Shown: piece after piece, positions 1 to 11,190 of the stretch
How positions within the stretch are numbered: the first letter of the stretch is position 1
Layout: each line of letters begins with the position of its first letter
Source: Plectrocnemia conspersa
Lineage: Eukaryota; Arthropoda; Insecta; Trichoptera; Polycentropodidae
Length of the DNA stretch: 64,000 nucleotides
Direction of reading: 5' to 3'
Assembly: GCA_009617715.1 (NCBI GenBank)
Contig: VTFK01000189.1
Location: forward strand, 186,001 to 250,000
Position numbers and translations under genes: made by a program
The notes under the pieces: model-generated
Databases searched by the model: none
What the model was told of the DNA's origin: nothing
Seen by the model: the letters and a program-made list of their open reading frames with translations, nothing else

Positions 1-1765
1 ACGGGTAAAAAAGAGGAACACCACCGTGAGCAAATCTTTTTGAAAATTAGGTCAAAGTATCTGTCATATATTAGAAAAATAGAAAGTTTAAGGAAAAGTT
101 TTTTTAGAGGTCACTATAACGACAATTCAAAACAAGTAAAATAAGAAATCACGCGTCTTGAAAATAGGACTCCACATAGCACATTTACACAACAATGAAA
201 GAGAGATCTCGTAACCAAATAATTGCGTCAATAATTCGAAATACTGTACCGACCATCTAATAGCACATCCATCACCAATAAATACCAGCGAACAATCTAC
301 GAATTTGTTGGAAAGGATGCGCACTAGAAAAATACATTAAATTATTTATTTTAAACATTACCGCTGTTTCTGATCGCCGGAGTGGTCATATGGACCTTTT
401 CTTTTAGGACGTAAAACATTTTGAGGGTGTACCCAAAAAACGATGCAATTGGCTCGCAAACATCTTCATCTACGATTCGCCAAAACTGCCTCAAACTAGC
501 TTTATAAATATTTGACACTTCATCACAGTGAAAAGATGCGGTGCAAGACGCAAAGAGAGGCGCTACACAGTCACAATTGCAGAGATGAGTCAGGAGACTA
601 CATCGATACGAAGGACATCAGCGGATCGTCCAGAGAGCGCCGCGAGAATACATCACAAGTCCTAGTTGCTTCACCAACATAATACAGCGAAGGCTCTCCG
701 ACATTCAAAAAATGTTTTTTTCTTCTGAAATCTCTGGATTGTGTTGAATCCTAAGAAGCAATCAGTTTTTCTATGCAGAAAAAAATTCGTGCAAATGATT
801 ACCTATCATATACATTGTGTCCGTCTAATGAGATTCGATTCAATGAATAATTAAATCTTTATTCGAGTTTCCGAATAATAATACTTAACATATTAAATAT
901 CCATTATTGACGTACCATAAGATAAATTACACCCATTAGGATTGTCAAAGTCAATTGAATGTGCCTAATAGTGTGTATAAAGTGACATCAATGTCACAAC
1001 GCGGATTAATTTACATATAATTTACACATGCGACACACACCAACAAACATTGCTCGCTCTTATTGTATATTTATGGTATGAGTACATGATCCAATTTATC
1101 ACGTTATCGTTTTGAATGCGAGTAAAAAAGAAGAAATTTCAAGAGAGAGAAGATCGAATGGCTGGGTTTCCTGAGTGGAAACTCAGAAAAGGCCCTTGGT
1201 ATTAGTTGCAGGTGAGTGAATTCCGGGTATTAACATTCGCCGTGGCTTTTTGTGGATGATTCATGATGATAGATTGTGTTTGGTGCGCTGTTTGCCGATT
1301 ATGGTTCGTGGCTTTTTGCCACAATTGAATTTTGACTTTATATTTTATATAACAAAACTAATGACCCGTATATTATAATAACACATAAAGGATAAACTCT
1401 CGCAGAAATGCCTAACGACACACTGAAAGCTCTCTACGATTTTTTTGTCATTATTATTTCAAATCGATAGTGTTAACTGCATTTACTAATATTAGTGAAA
1501 ATTAGCTAATAATACATTGAAAGCACTCATAGTCTCACCCCTTATGCTTATATTGTAGATTTGTGATAAAATTTATGCACGGTACATGTTTATAATTATA
1601 CTTTTATAACTTTTAGCTGATTACATACTTTAAAAGATTTTTAATAATATGAAAATTATAAAAAAAACTATATAAACTTTCATTCCTGCAAACATTCATT
1701 ATTAATATTTATCTAACACTAAACCTTTTCAATCGTTCAAACATACTTTAATAAATGGAAGCGAG
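1..1765. other. AT-rich gene-free spacer
   Basis: No recognisable gene apart from the unexplained open frame at 351-617, listed separately. A short imperfect hairpin lies near 1165-1195 (CTGAGT, loop GGAA, ACTCAG) and is followed by CAGGTGAGTG, which looks like a splice donor. The open frame in front of it is too short to support an exon. The rest is low-complexity A/T sequence. Confidence 0.5.
351..617 (-). other. ATG-less open frame, unrecognised
   Basis: Reading the minus strand, 88 codons stay open between a TGA at 618-620 and the TAA at 351-353. There is no early ATG; the first Met is about 20 codons from the end. The product is of mixed composition, with a central stretch around QFWRIVDEDV and a later FFGYTLKMF. 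I do not recognise the family. The frame could be an internal or terminal exon (AG acceptors are present near 505 and 562), a relic of a transposon protein, or chance. A second open frame at 127-324 on the same strand is in another phase, so a frameshifted pseudogene is also possible. Confidence 0.2.
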
Positions 1766-3397
1766 GGCCGGAACAACGTTGTAAACGCCGTTTTCATAAT
1801 TTTATAGAAAGCGAAAAAAACATATTTTAATAGGATTTTAGGCGTTAAGCAAATAATTAAACATTTCATTAGGTTGCTTTTATGATTTTTTTTAGTTTTT
1901 GTGTTTAATTAACCCGATATAATAGCAAATATACTCTCTTCCGTGGAACAACGTTGTACGTCCTACACATACAACGTTGTTGCTTTCATTTGTATGAAGA
2001 GTGAGCGCAATACATGACAATTAATAAAAGACAGTATAGACCTTAAAAATGCTAGATTTAGTTGTATATAAAAATTCTATATTTAGTTGTATATATACAA
2101 GTTGTAATAATAAAATTAAACTAACAGAATCAAAATCAGTAAAAAGACAAAATACCAGACACAAAAATGAAAAAATATAAAACACCAAAAACATAAGTTA
2201 TTAAAATAATATTTATTTCACTTATAATAAATTCATATAATACGTCCTTTCTTCTTTAGGTAAAAACTGACACATATCTAATAAATATTTTTTTTTAAGA
2301 GGGTTTATTGGCAACGAAGTTGAGTACATTGGTTTTAAACAAATAATATTTTGAATTAATGGTGTTGTATTATAGCATCCTCGTCCCTTCTTCTTCTTGG
2401 TAAAAGACGTGTTAATCCATGGCTGCATTACATTATGAAATTTTCGTGCTCTTAGTTCTGTGGGATTATCTGTAGTGAGTTGAAACCATAAATAATCTGT
2501 AATCTTCAAACAAGTTTTGTTATTTTCACTTTCAGGCAATGAGAAGTCCTTGAAATCTTCTGACTTTCTTGTGTAGGAAATGATTCTATGTGCTTTATTA
2601 CATAATTTTTGATATGGTCTTGAATACTGTGAGGACGATTTTCATGAAGCGCAAATCTTTTGTGTCGACTCCTATTTTAATTTTTTCTCTTAAAATTTGG
2701 ATTCTGCGACTGGTAACTTTCAAAGTATCACATAAAGTTTTTTGGCATATTTTTACTTTATCTACACCTATTTGTATACTATAAGTAGCTGTGCTATGCA
2801 GACGAGATTCAGATTCCTTTATTCTGCGCCGAATAGGTTCTCTTATTTCCATATAATTATTAAGGAATTAAGATTGTTCATTTGTCGAAATTTGTAGAAA
2901 AGATCAATCTAGTTACCGATTAACTTCTCAGCAAAGCATCCATATTGGCATTTACAAATTTTATCCTAAAACAAAAAATACTGGTCACGGGATGTCATAT
3001 AGTAAAATCTCGTTACATACAACGTTGTTCCACCCACCTCATTTGGCGGCAACAATGCCAGTTTTTCTATATTTCTGGAACTTGTATAACTATCTCCTTT
3101 ATCACGTTTGACTTTTCGAACAACACATTTCCATTTGTCAATGTTAATTTTGCGTTTTTTCCCACGATTTAGCCTTTTTGATAATAATTGGCTAGAATTA
3201 CAACCGTCGCGCTCGGACATCGTATCGACACTTACAACGTTGTTCCACGGGGAGAAAAAATGCACTTGCAATACATGACAATGGAAATTTTAAACATACC
3301 ATAAATATTATTGAAACGATATATTAAGTTACAAGGAACATTATTCCATGAAAATATCGCTTTTGAAAAAATTGTCGCTTACAACGTTGTTCCGGCC
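1766..3397. mobile_element. DNA transposon with palindromic terminal and internal motifs
   Basis: The ends are a 19-bp perfect inverted repeat, GGCCGGAACAACGTTGTAA, at 1766-1784 and (complement) 3379-3397. A second inverted pair, CCGTGGAACAACGTTGTA, lies inside it at 1941-1958 and 3233-3250. The self-complementary core ACAACGTTGT occurs six times: 1773, 1948, 1971, 3019, 3234 and 3381. The interior encodes the broken protein at 2222-3271 on the minus strand. The repeated motif is probably the transposase binding site (inference). The flanks show no convincing target-site duplication; similarity may continue a few bases outward (GAAGCGA on both sides), so the ends are approximate. The superfamily is unknown to me. 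Confidence 0.65.
2222..3271 (-). pseudogene. Broken transposase-like protein of an uncharacterised insect repeat family
   Basis: Three open pieces on the minus strand read in order: 2966-3271, 2598-2852 and 2222-2539. Between the first two, after an in-frame TAG at 2966, the same frame continues with a cysteine cluster C-K-C-x(3)-C (about 2930-2950). It then has a further TAG and a TAA before the phase shifts. The order basic region (KWKCVVRKVKRDKG), Cys cluster, then KICQKTLCDTLKV and a C-terminus near YLLDMCQFLPKEERTYY resembles, from memory, a family of uncharacterised repeated proteins common in insect genomes. It is inactive here, with several stops and frame changes. Two of the six ACAACGTTGT motifs lie inside the first piece, so the candidate binding sites are also codons. 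The transposase role is inferred from the flanking inverted repeats. Confidence 0.5.
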
Positions 3398-4156
3398 GTC
3401 GCGTCGCTTCAATTACTGAATATTTTTAAATTAATTATTAATTTCATCACAATATTATTGAATTTTTATCATATTTTATTTTTATTTATTTGCTTGATTT
3501 AAAAGAATTATTAAATTATTTTGAACACTAGTTAAGACTGTCCTTGCAATCGTAACGTTGTCGTCATTCAAGAAATATTATTATTAGATATATAAATGCA
3601 AAGTTATTCCTAAAATATAATATTACTTAGACTGATAAAACATCCGTTTATAGAAATAACACGGCCATTGTTAATTAAAAATGCTCGTTATATTTTAAGA
3701 ACGTATAATTTTAACAACAATCGTTGACGTTTCATTTGCGATGCTCGTTATTAAAATTTTGCCCAAAGAAGATTGGTTCCTGTTTATTAGGCGCTTAGAA
3801 AAACAGCTTTGAAATATTTCGTCTCATAAATGGTAATTTCACTAGGCGCGGCCTGTAAATTATATTTACAGAGCAGCAGCGGCCTCAGTTAGCTTCTGAG
3901 TACGGAAAGATAATGGCGGGTCGTTTAAATAAGTTGGTGGAAAATTCGAGGACGCTACTAAAATTTTGATACATCAAAAATGTAGGGATCTAAGATGATA
4001 AAAAAAAAATTTTTACTCAATAATTTTAGATTTTTTTTGTATAAAGATTGTTTTTTTTCAATAAATATAGTGTGTGAGTTAAAAATAGTTTTTTTATTCT
4101 TTCACATCGGCATAATACAAAAAAATATTCGCACCTGTAAGTTTATTAACATATAA
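3398..4156. other. AT-rich spacer with one small palindrome
   Basis: No gene is visible. An 8-bp-arm inverted repeat, CTGTAAAT, loop TAT, ATTTACAG, lies at 3853-3871 in a slightly GC-richer patch (3840-3960). The ORF at 3311-3502 runs across the transposon end and is not credible. Confidence 0.45.
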
Positions 4157-4186
4157 TTTATTTATTTATTTATTAAAATTATAACC

Positions 4187-4222
4187 ATCGTGACCTGACA
4201 GGCAAACCCAATGCGTCACGAT
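4187..4222 (-). other. LINE-A 3'-terminal RNA hairpin
   Basis: The arms ATCGTGAC (4187-4194) and GTCACGAT (4215-4222) pair perfectly over 8 bp around a 20-nt loop containing CTGACAGGC and CAATGC. The hairpin sits just before the (TAAA)n tail of the retrotransposon. The loop is nearly the same in the two SINEs at 16608-16649 and 37380-37421, while the stem bases differ in a paired manner. A role in recognition of the RNA 3' end by the reverse transcriptase is inferred from what is known of other stringent LINEs. Confidence 0.7.
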
Positions 4223-4286
4223 AGTCAAAAGTACAAATACATCATAATACATACAAATATAAACAAGACAAAACAACAGACACAAA

Positions 4287-5520
4287 TCACCTCAACAGGT
4301 GTGCATTGTCCCATACGAACTGAACCAAAACTCCATATGTGCAAGAGAAAATGTCAATATTTCTATGGACAAAATTGAGCAGATAAATAGCCTTGGCCAG
4401 AGAAGAGTTGGCAAGTGCTCCAGTTCTAGACTTAACAGGCAAGAATAGTGGACGCGACCGGGAACTATAACCACCTTCAGGAGCCCACATTTGAAGCTGC
4501 TCGAGCACTGAAGGATTGTCTACGATGCCCTTGAGCAATTTCCAGAAGTGTTTAATTACATAAACACTTCTGCGAGTCGACAAAGAAACGTATCCCAGGG
4601 CTCCCAAAATAAAAGCACTGGGAAACAAGAACGGATAATACCCGTATTCCTTCAAGTATAAATATCGAAGAAATTTACGTTGTACTTTTTCCAGCTTCAA
4701 TTCATTACATTGATTCATTACGCCTGGGATCCAAATGATGGAGCTAGTTTCTAGTATGCTGCGGACTAGAGTATCATAAAGAGTGCGCAATACTAAAGTA
4801 TTCCTGAAGTAACGCGCATTTCTCAAGATAAAACCGAGCATTTTTAAGGATTTGCTACGAGTCTCTGCAATGTGCTGGCTAAATTTCCAACGTTCTTCGA
4901 AAGTCACTCTTAAATCCTTAGTTGAAGAAAACCTTTCCATAAAATATCCGCCTAGATGGTATGAATATTTTGCCGGCGTTAATGACCTTGAAAATGAAAT
5001 TGTGCGACATTTATTTACACTGAAAGGCAATTGGTTATAGCAAGCCCATTTCCATATAGAGTTGACATCCTCCTGTAGGTCGAGGGAATCAGAAATCGAA
5101 TGCATTTTCTTGTAAATTTTCAAGTCATCTGCATATAATAAAAAATCTGAATGCTCTATTGCTGTTTCTATGTCATTAATGAACAATAAAACAACAATGG
5201 ACCCAAATTGGATCCTTGAGGTACTCCAGTAGGGTCTTATATCGTTCTGAAAAAAGAGTTATTATACTTGACGAATTGATATCTATTGGTCAAGTAATTT
5301 GAGAATCGATTTATGAGATCTTCAGAAAACCCGAAATTAGATAACTTTTTTTTACAAGTAAAGCATGGTTAACTTTATCAAATGCTTTTTCAAAATCTGT
5401 GTATATGACGTTTACTTGTACACCAGAGTCCAATGATTTTGAAACATAGTTAGACAAAACCATTAGATTAGTGACAGTGGATCGAGATTTACGGAGACCA
5501 TGTTGTTGGTCGCGAAGCAT
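4287..5520 (-). pseudogene. LINE-A reverse transcriptase, partial
   Basis: The N-terminal piece (5311-5520) has QHGLRKSRSTVTNL, then the catalytic A-motif TDFEKAFDKVNH. The B-motif GVPQGSNLGP is at 5198-5227 and is out of phase with the long downstream ORF (4287-5186, 299 aa). That ORF begins in FINDIE and has the catalytic YADD at about residues 18-21 (5124-5135). The thumb and C-terminal part follow, including LPFSVNKC and a cluster of aromatic residues (KEYGYYPFLFP) typical of these insect elements. At least two frame disruptions near 5187 and 5310, and the missing 5' half (endonuclease and RT motif 1), make it inactive. The protein would reverse-transcribe its own RNA at the genomic target site. 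The C-terminal ORF is intact for about 300 codons, so the copy is moderately young. Confidence 0.85.
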
Positions 5521-5522
5521 AC

Positions 5523-6379
5523 ACCTGCAATAAATAATAATAGATAATGATGCAAAGCATATTGTACTAATTTAAAAATAAGTAATATACTCTTAAGAAT
5601 TTTTAAATCAAAATCCTAATTGACTTTATTTTTTAACACTTATCACTTCATTTAATAGATAGCTAGAAACTACTACTTTAAAAAAAAATATGTTAATGAT
5701 AATTATAATAAAGATTTAAATCAATTCTGTTTATTAATAAATATTATTAAATCAAGCAAATACAATTCGCAAATATTTATCTGTTTATTGAAGGGTCCCC
5801 ACAATTTTGCTGTTATTATTTTTTAGAGGAATCTCCGCCATATTTCAACGCTGCATTTTTGTCGCTGCATAAATACTAAATCATATTTCAAGTCACACCT
5901 CGCTCGGGCGGATTACAATCCGGGGCTATGACGGTGGATGATGGATATTCACTTTTTGTTCATCGCCCCCCAGCTCTCGTACGTTCAGGTGGACAGGGTA
6001 GCAAACATTCCACAATCCGACCGACTCTTCTCTGCCCCAGGCAAATGGATAAATCATGTCCGTCACCTTGTCCCCGCGCCACAATCCATCTCAACCATCA
6101 ATCTGTGCCCGTTGCATATAAGATTTAAAAAAAATAGAACCAAAAATCAGCTCTTTGTTTTCTAAAATAGCACGGATAATAATTAAAAAAAAAATTGTTA
6201 TTCATTAAGCCTTTAGTTATTACATATACTACACTAATAATAGAGATACATATTTTAAAAATTAAAAAAATGGTTTAGTACACTATCGATGAACAAAGGC
6301 AATTTTCTACAATTTTGTTGTGTGTATTTTATTTAGTGGTTCCGCGTCGATAAAACAGTATACACCAACTGGATTTCGG
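5523..6379. other. Spacer with a GC-richer island at 5885-6130
   Basis: The first 350 bp are A/T-rich and featureless. From 5885 to 6130 the composition becomes balanced and two overlapping plus-strand ORFs (5928-6128, 5938-6165) appear. Neither resembles a known protein, and both start without context. This may be non-coding conserved sequence; no function can be assigned. Confidence 0.35.
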
Positions 6380-6864
6380 CAAAAATGTAACCCGTCGGTC
6401 GCGATTATGGATGACTTTCAGTTGAAAATCCGACAGTCATCCATGTCCACGCTTCGTCGGTCATCAATATTCTTCCGCGGTCGATATTTGACATGACCCC
6501 GGTCATGGTGTACGCTACAAAAGGCCCCGCGTCAGAAACTTTGTTTTCCGCTGGACGCATGAGTGATGGCAGGCAACACACCCTGTCACACGCGCGCAAT
6601 TCATCACAAAACTGCTCATTCTGGTGAGGTGCACTCTTTGTGATGTATCGCGGGCGATTCATCATTTGGAGATGGTACACAAAAACCGTGAATGCATCAT
6701 GTGTGCGAGTCAATCTGTTTTGTCGGTCGGTCGCAAATTGCGTCGAGAGCAGTTATTAAATTTGTGCAATTAGTGTGACGGATTGGTTCAAGAAAAATCT
6801 ATAGCAAGCGATCGCGATCGACCAGTCGACCGCGGGATATAACCCGGTCGATCGTGAAACACCG
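6380..6864 (-). other. GC-rich block, possible relic of a DNA transposon
   Basis: The block stands out in composition. Its right edge has an interrupted inverted repeat, CGATCGACC (6815-6823) and GGTCGATCG (6846-6854). On the minus strand it begins with a CGGTGTTTCACGATCG-like end, which resembles the CAGTG-type start of hAT terminal repeats. A minus-strand ORF (6405-6713, 102 aa) includes RILMTDEAW, reminiscent of the first catalytic Asp of Tc1/mariner transposases, but nothing else supports that. I could not find the other end. Confidence 0.25.
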
Positions 6865-8219
6865 TATTATCGCGATTGTTATCAATTTAAATCGCGGTCT
6901 AATTTAACAATATATTTATACATTTCAGCATTTGAAAATTAAATAAATATTTTGCGATGTGATATTTTTTTTTAAAGACAGATTTATGGACAAACATGTT
7001 TCCAATGATAATTATTCAAATTTATTAAGATGCTGCATGATATAGCAATACATTTAAAAGCGAATATCAGTAGTGTGATCATATCTTTTTATTATTCTTT
7101 ACAATACTTTTAAGATACAAATATAGCAATAATAGTCCACGAAAGATTAAATTGAATCAATCAACAATCTATCAACTTCATTCCAGACTTACTAAAAGCA
7201 AACAAATCGTTAGATAAATGAGTGGTAAAAAAATAATTATTATAGAAAAGAAGTATGGAATAAAATAGTTGTATAAGCTGTATTATTTGATTTTATTTCA
7301 TACTATGTTGAAATAAACGTTACAGATTTTTAATATAAAACTTGATGAAAATACGCAATCTTACGGTTTTTTTTATTACCACAAAAAAACATCGAAACAC
7401 ATTAAATCCTCGGCTTTCTCGTTTTTATAAAACAACATCTCGACGCTCAAACCCTCCCTTTCACAACAATATAAGATAACCAAAAATTATTTCATTCTTT
7501 ACGATCATCCCCATCTGGAGATAATGATGATGATCGGCATTAATTTCTAAATTAAACGGCACAACACGCATGATGGGAATTTTCATACAAGATGATCCAT
7601 AAGTAATTTTGCAGTAAGAATATTTAATAAATATTTGGATAGTTATATAATTATTGTATTATAATAGCATACAAAATTTTAGCATTGCTATACATGATTT
7701 TAAAATGAATGGTGGTGAAAAATTATTCAGTGTATAGTTTTATTGCAATGGCTGAATTTTTCTAGAGATTTTCAATCAGTATAATCTCTTCGATGATCAA
7801 CATTTTATTGACTTCAATGCAAATGAAAAGAAGTAATAATTACAGATTTTAAAAAGGTCTTTGTTAAAGTAATTTTGTTTATGATTTGATAAATACTTTA
7901 AACTACAATATTTGCAGAATTAAATAAAGGGTATTTAAGATAAACAATATTTATTAAATTTCGCTTCATTTCGCTTTGGGGTTAAACAGGTTAAGCTATA
8001 CCTTGGTTCATAATATATATTTATAAAAAAAATATGTGGTTACTAGTTCGACATCCCAAAATATGGATTATTGATTTAAGCTAGTTACTGACTGTCCAAA
8101 AGAGTTATTGAAATACTTGTTATAAAAGTTTTAAAAACAATTGTCCAAATATACAAAGTAACTTACGAACCACGCTGTATTAAAAAAAGTTATATTAGCA
8201 AACATCCCTATTTTTTTAA
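6865..8219. other. AT-rich gene-free spacer
   Basis: Long A/T runs; no ORF or repeat of note. A 13-base match to the 3' part of insect miR-1 at 7246-7259 lacks the seed and a hairpin and was rejected. Confidence 0.5.
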
Positions 8220-8515
8220 TGGCAACACTCTTTTCTCATCAACGAAATTTTGTTTCGCCATTTCGGCGTGTATCTGTGTTTGTGTTTATATATTTTTCAA
8301 TCACATCCTCGTTACAACGGTTCTATTATGTTCGAGCTTTCGCCGCGCGAGCTTTAAAGCTCGTATCGGACCCGATCTAGGGAGAAAGAGAGACGGTGGC
8401 TTATCTTTGAAGTAATGCTTCCAATTATCTACAAAATGAGAAAACCTTTCGCCCCCGAACAGGGGTAGCCGAGTGTGTGTAATGGATTTAAATTTTCGCA
8501 AAACTGTACTATAAC
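8220..8515. other. GC-richer island with a 16-bp perfect palindrome
   Basis: CGAGCTTTAAAGCTCG, a perfect palindrome, lies at 8348-8363 and is preceded 15 bp upstream by a half copy, CGAGCTT. The minus-strand ORF at 8301-8501 has no recognisable product. The island resembles a regulatory element or a small decayed repeat; the evidence is compositional only. Confidence 0.3.
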
Positions 8516-10921
8516 GTCAAATAGAAAAGTTTGTTTTTCTTCTTCTTCGCATGAAAATTTTCTTCGTGTTTTATTACGCTACATGGTAAACGTGTGCGTC
8601 ATGTAATAAACTCGCAAGTTTCGCTAATGTGTACATTTAGCTTGTGTGTATTAATAAATATATGAGTTTTAATATATGTACGTATAGATATTTAATGTAC
8701 ATAGTACATAATGCGTTAAAAGTTTGGCAAAAACAAGTCGACTAGTTCAGTAATGGTTTATTTTACATGCATTTTATTTTTTTAATATTTTAAAATGTAC
8801 GAACACGATGTCCTATATTGATTTTAAATATGTTTTTATATTATTATAATTTTTATATTTAGGTGTAAGTAGTATTTTTTTATTAATTTGAACCATTAAA
8901 ACAGCTATTTTTGCAATGTTACCATAACATAAATTTAACTTATTATAACACATGCATGTTTACAGATTTTGGATTAAAACGTATTTACGGGCTTAATCAC
9001 TATTAGCAAATACGTGTGAAAAATCACACAGTATTATTTATTTATTGCAAATGTTGTAGTCATAGTGCGAGAATAAATTTTATTTTTAAAACATTAAAAT
9101 ATGTTCAAAGAATAATATTATAAAATAATAGTCAAAAATATACATTGTTGAGATTACGTTTAATATTCGATAAAAATTATCAAATATGACAGATATACTG
9201 TAAATATATTTATAACAAGATGCAATGTTTAAAATAATCAACTTTCCTAATATATATGTATGTATAGATTTAATATTAAAAAAGTGAGCAATTTATATTC
9301 CATACACTACAAAACCTCCCAAAAAGACGTGTCACATCATCGCATCCATTAATCGCTCCCCTATTCTGTAGTATTTTTGTCGAATATTTGTACTGCAAAT
9401 ACATCTGGAACACTTATACTACTAATAGTCGTATATATAGACACCGCTAGTTCACGGCGCAATTTATTACTAGTTTTGGACTGCTGACAATCGTTGACAG
9501 CTCTGATCTGCCACCCCATTCGCATATTTCAATCTGCACAAAGATGAATGCTCCCGCTGATGTTCACCACCTTCGAGGTATACATTTTTTTGTTGGTCGC
9601 GATGCATGAATTTTTTATTCACACATACATTTCGAGGGGTATTTTTTTTGGGAGTAAAAAAAGTGTCGGCGGGTAGTAAGTAGTCAACCCCGCAGAAAGG
9701 CTTCCTTGCTCTCCCGTCAGTCAGCCGTAATGAAAAATGATTGCATTTCAACTTTTGCAGAAAGAAATATGAAAATTTTGGTTTGGATAAACAAACACAA
9801 CTCCCTTTCCTAACGGTCGAAGTTTTATGTATGTACATAAGTACTTGTATTCAACTATGAGTTTGATTTTTCACTTTTTCACTCATGGTTTTAATCTCTA
9901 ATTTAAATATGGTAACTTCATGGTTTCATATAAATTATAAATACATAGAAGTGGTGAAAAATATATTTTGAAGAATTTTGGACCATGTTTAAATTCTGAT
10001 GCTGTTATTTCACCGATTCTGCTAATTATATATTGTAATATATTTTTATCTATATCTAACTTTTCGACAATCCCATTCGACTACTTTCTATATTTTTGCG
10101 AAATATACGTGAATTTATAAAAATAGCAAGCAATGGCAAAAAATATGTAAAAAATAGACTACTATTTTTTTCCCCAAGACTACTGAATTTATCATGATTC
10201 ATTTAAACTCAAGGATAACTACACTTTTTAAAATTTTATTATTACTTAGAATATTTGCTTTAATTTTTATTGACATTTCTTGTTCATGCATATTTTAAAT
10301 AAGCCGAAAAAGAGTTAAGTGGTTAATATTGGTCATTTAAAAGATGAATAGAAAATAACCTTTAAAATACACTATGTCTGAAAGTTTGGCTCGTAATCAT
10401 TTTAAAGGGAACGAGTTACGTTTTTATTGATATTTCGTCTGTCTTCTTCTAAATTAAAATTTAATTTATAATGGTATTAAAATATTTATTAGTTTGTAAA
10501 AAAACAACTGAATTACAGATTAACCTTTATTTTATAAGAAAAAAAAAAAAAAAACCCGCCAAATATTTGGAAAATTAAGAAATGTAGTAACATTAAAATA
10601 TTATTATTGGGTTATTATGAAATGTAGTAAAATAAAAATAAATTTTGATTTTACAGTGAAAATGTTTACTACGAATGTTTTTGGGTGAAAAGCTATCTTG
10701 TTAAAATAAACCGTTTGTTTGATGAAATTCAATATATACGAGAGTTTAAAACTTTAGTGAAAATTTCCGGTTCGATGTCATCATTAGAGAAAAAACAATT
10801 ACTTCATAATTTTTTTTACCGGTTATCTTAAAAGGTATTTTAAGAGATTAAAAAAAAAGATTGACTGTTTTATTGTATAGATTTTTTCTTACTATAAATA
10901 AATGTCAAGAATACAAAGAGG
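8516..10921. other. AT-rich spacer with an island at 9300-9830
   Basis: Most of the stretch is A/T-rich without features, with a poly-A run at 10540-10555. Between 9300 and 9830 the composition is more even, and the minus strand stays open for 122 codons (9470-9838). That product has no family resemblance that I can see, and its codons are not those expected of a gene in so AT-rich a genome. I treat it as non-coding. Confidence 0.35.
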
Positions 10922-10924
10922 ATT

Positions 10925-11190
10925 TTGATTCTTAGCACTTTTTTGAATTCTAGGAATTGATAAATACCAGAAATTATCGTGGTTTTGAGTTTTGCACACA
11001 TACGTTTTTATTTAATGATTTTTTATATAAATTCCGAATAACGTATTTCGCGTTCATTTTTTATTATTGCTTTAAATACGTGTGAAGTTTACAGTAGAAA
11101 TTTTAATTCCTAGCACTTTTTGGAACCCTAGGAATTTATAAATACTAAAAATTTCAGTGGTTTTAAGTTTTGCACATTTTGATTTTGTAT
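10925..11190 (+). repeat. Diverged tandem duplication, 178-bp period
   Basis: The stretch beginning TAGCACTTTTTTGAATTC at 10933 recurs at 11111 as TAGCACTTTTTGGAACCC. The two copies stay aligned at a constant 178-bp offset to the shared GTTTTGCACA at 10989 and 11167, with scattered substitutions. Both contain CTAGGAATT and a GTGGTTTT segment. No coding function is seen. Confidence 0.7.

Larger units (their letters stand above)
4157..5522 (-). mobile_element. 5'-truncated non-LTR retrotransposon (LINE-A)
   Basis: This is a minus-strand copy holding the second half of a reverse transcriptase, a 3' UTR and a (TAAA)n tail at about 4157-4175. It is cut off on the 5' side near 5522, just before RT motif 2, as is usual for non-LTR copies. 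The 3' UTR carries a hairpin at 4187-4222. No clear target-site duplication was found. The same family gives a deleted copy at 25620-26052. The clade (Jockey/CR1-like) is not resolved. Confidence 0.8.

Noticed and set aside
1140..1210. Possible exon ending in CAGGTGAGTG
   Set aside because: The upstream frame from ATGGCTGGG is only 15 codons and stops before the donor; there is no acceptor support.
7246..7259. AAAGAAGTATGGA match to the 3' part of insect miR-1
   Set aside because: The seed is absent and no hairpin can be formed from the flanks.
9470..9838. 122-codon minus-strand ORF
   Set aside because: No family resemblance. It sits in a balanced-composition island where long chance frames are expected, and no splice or start context supports it.
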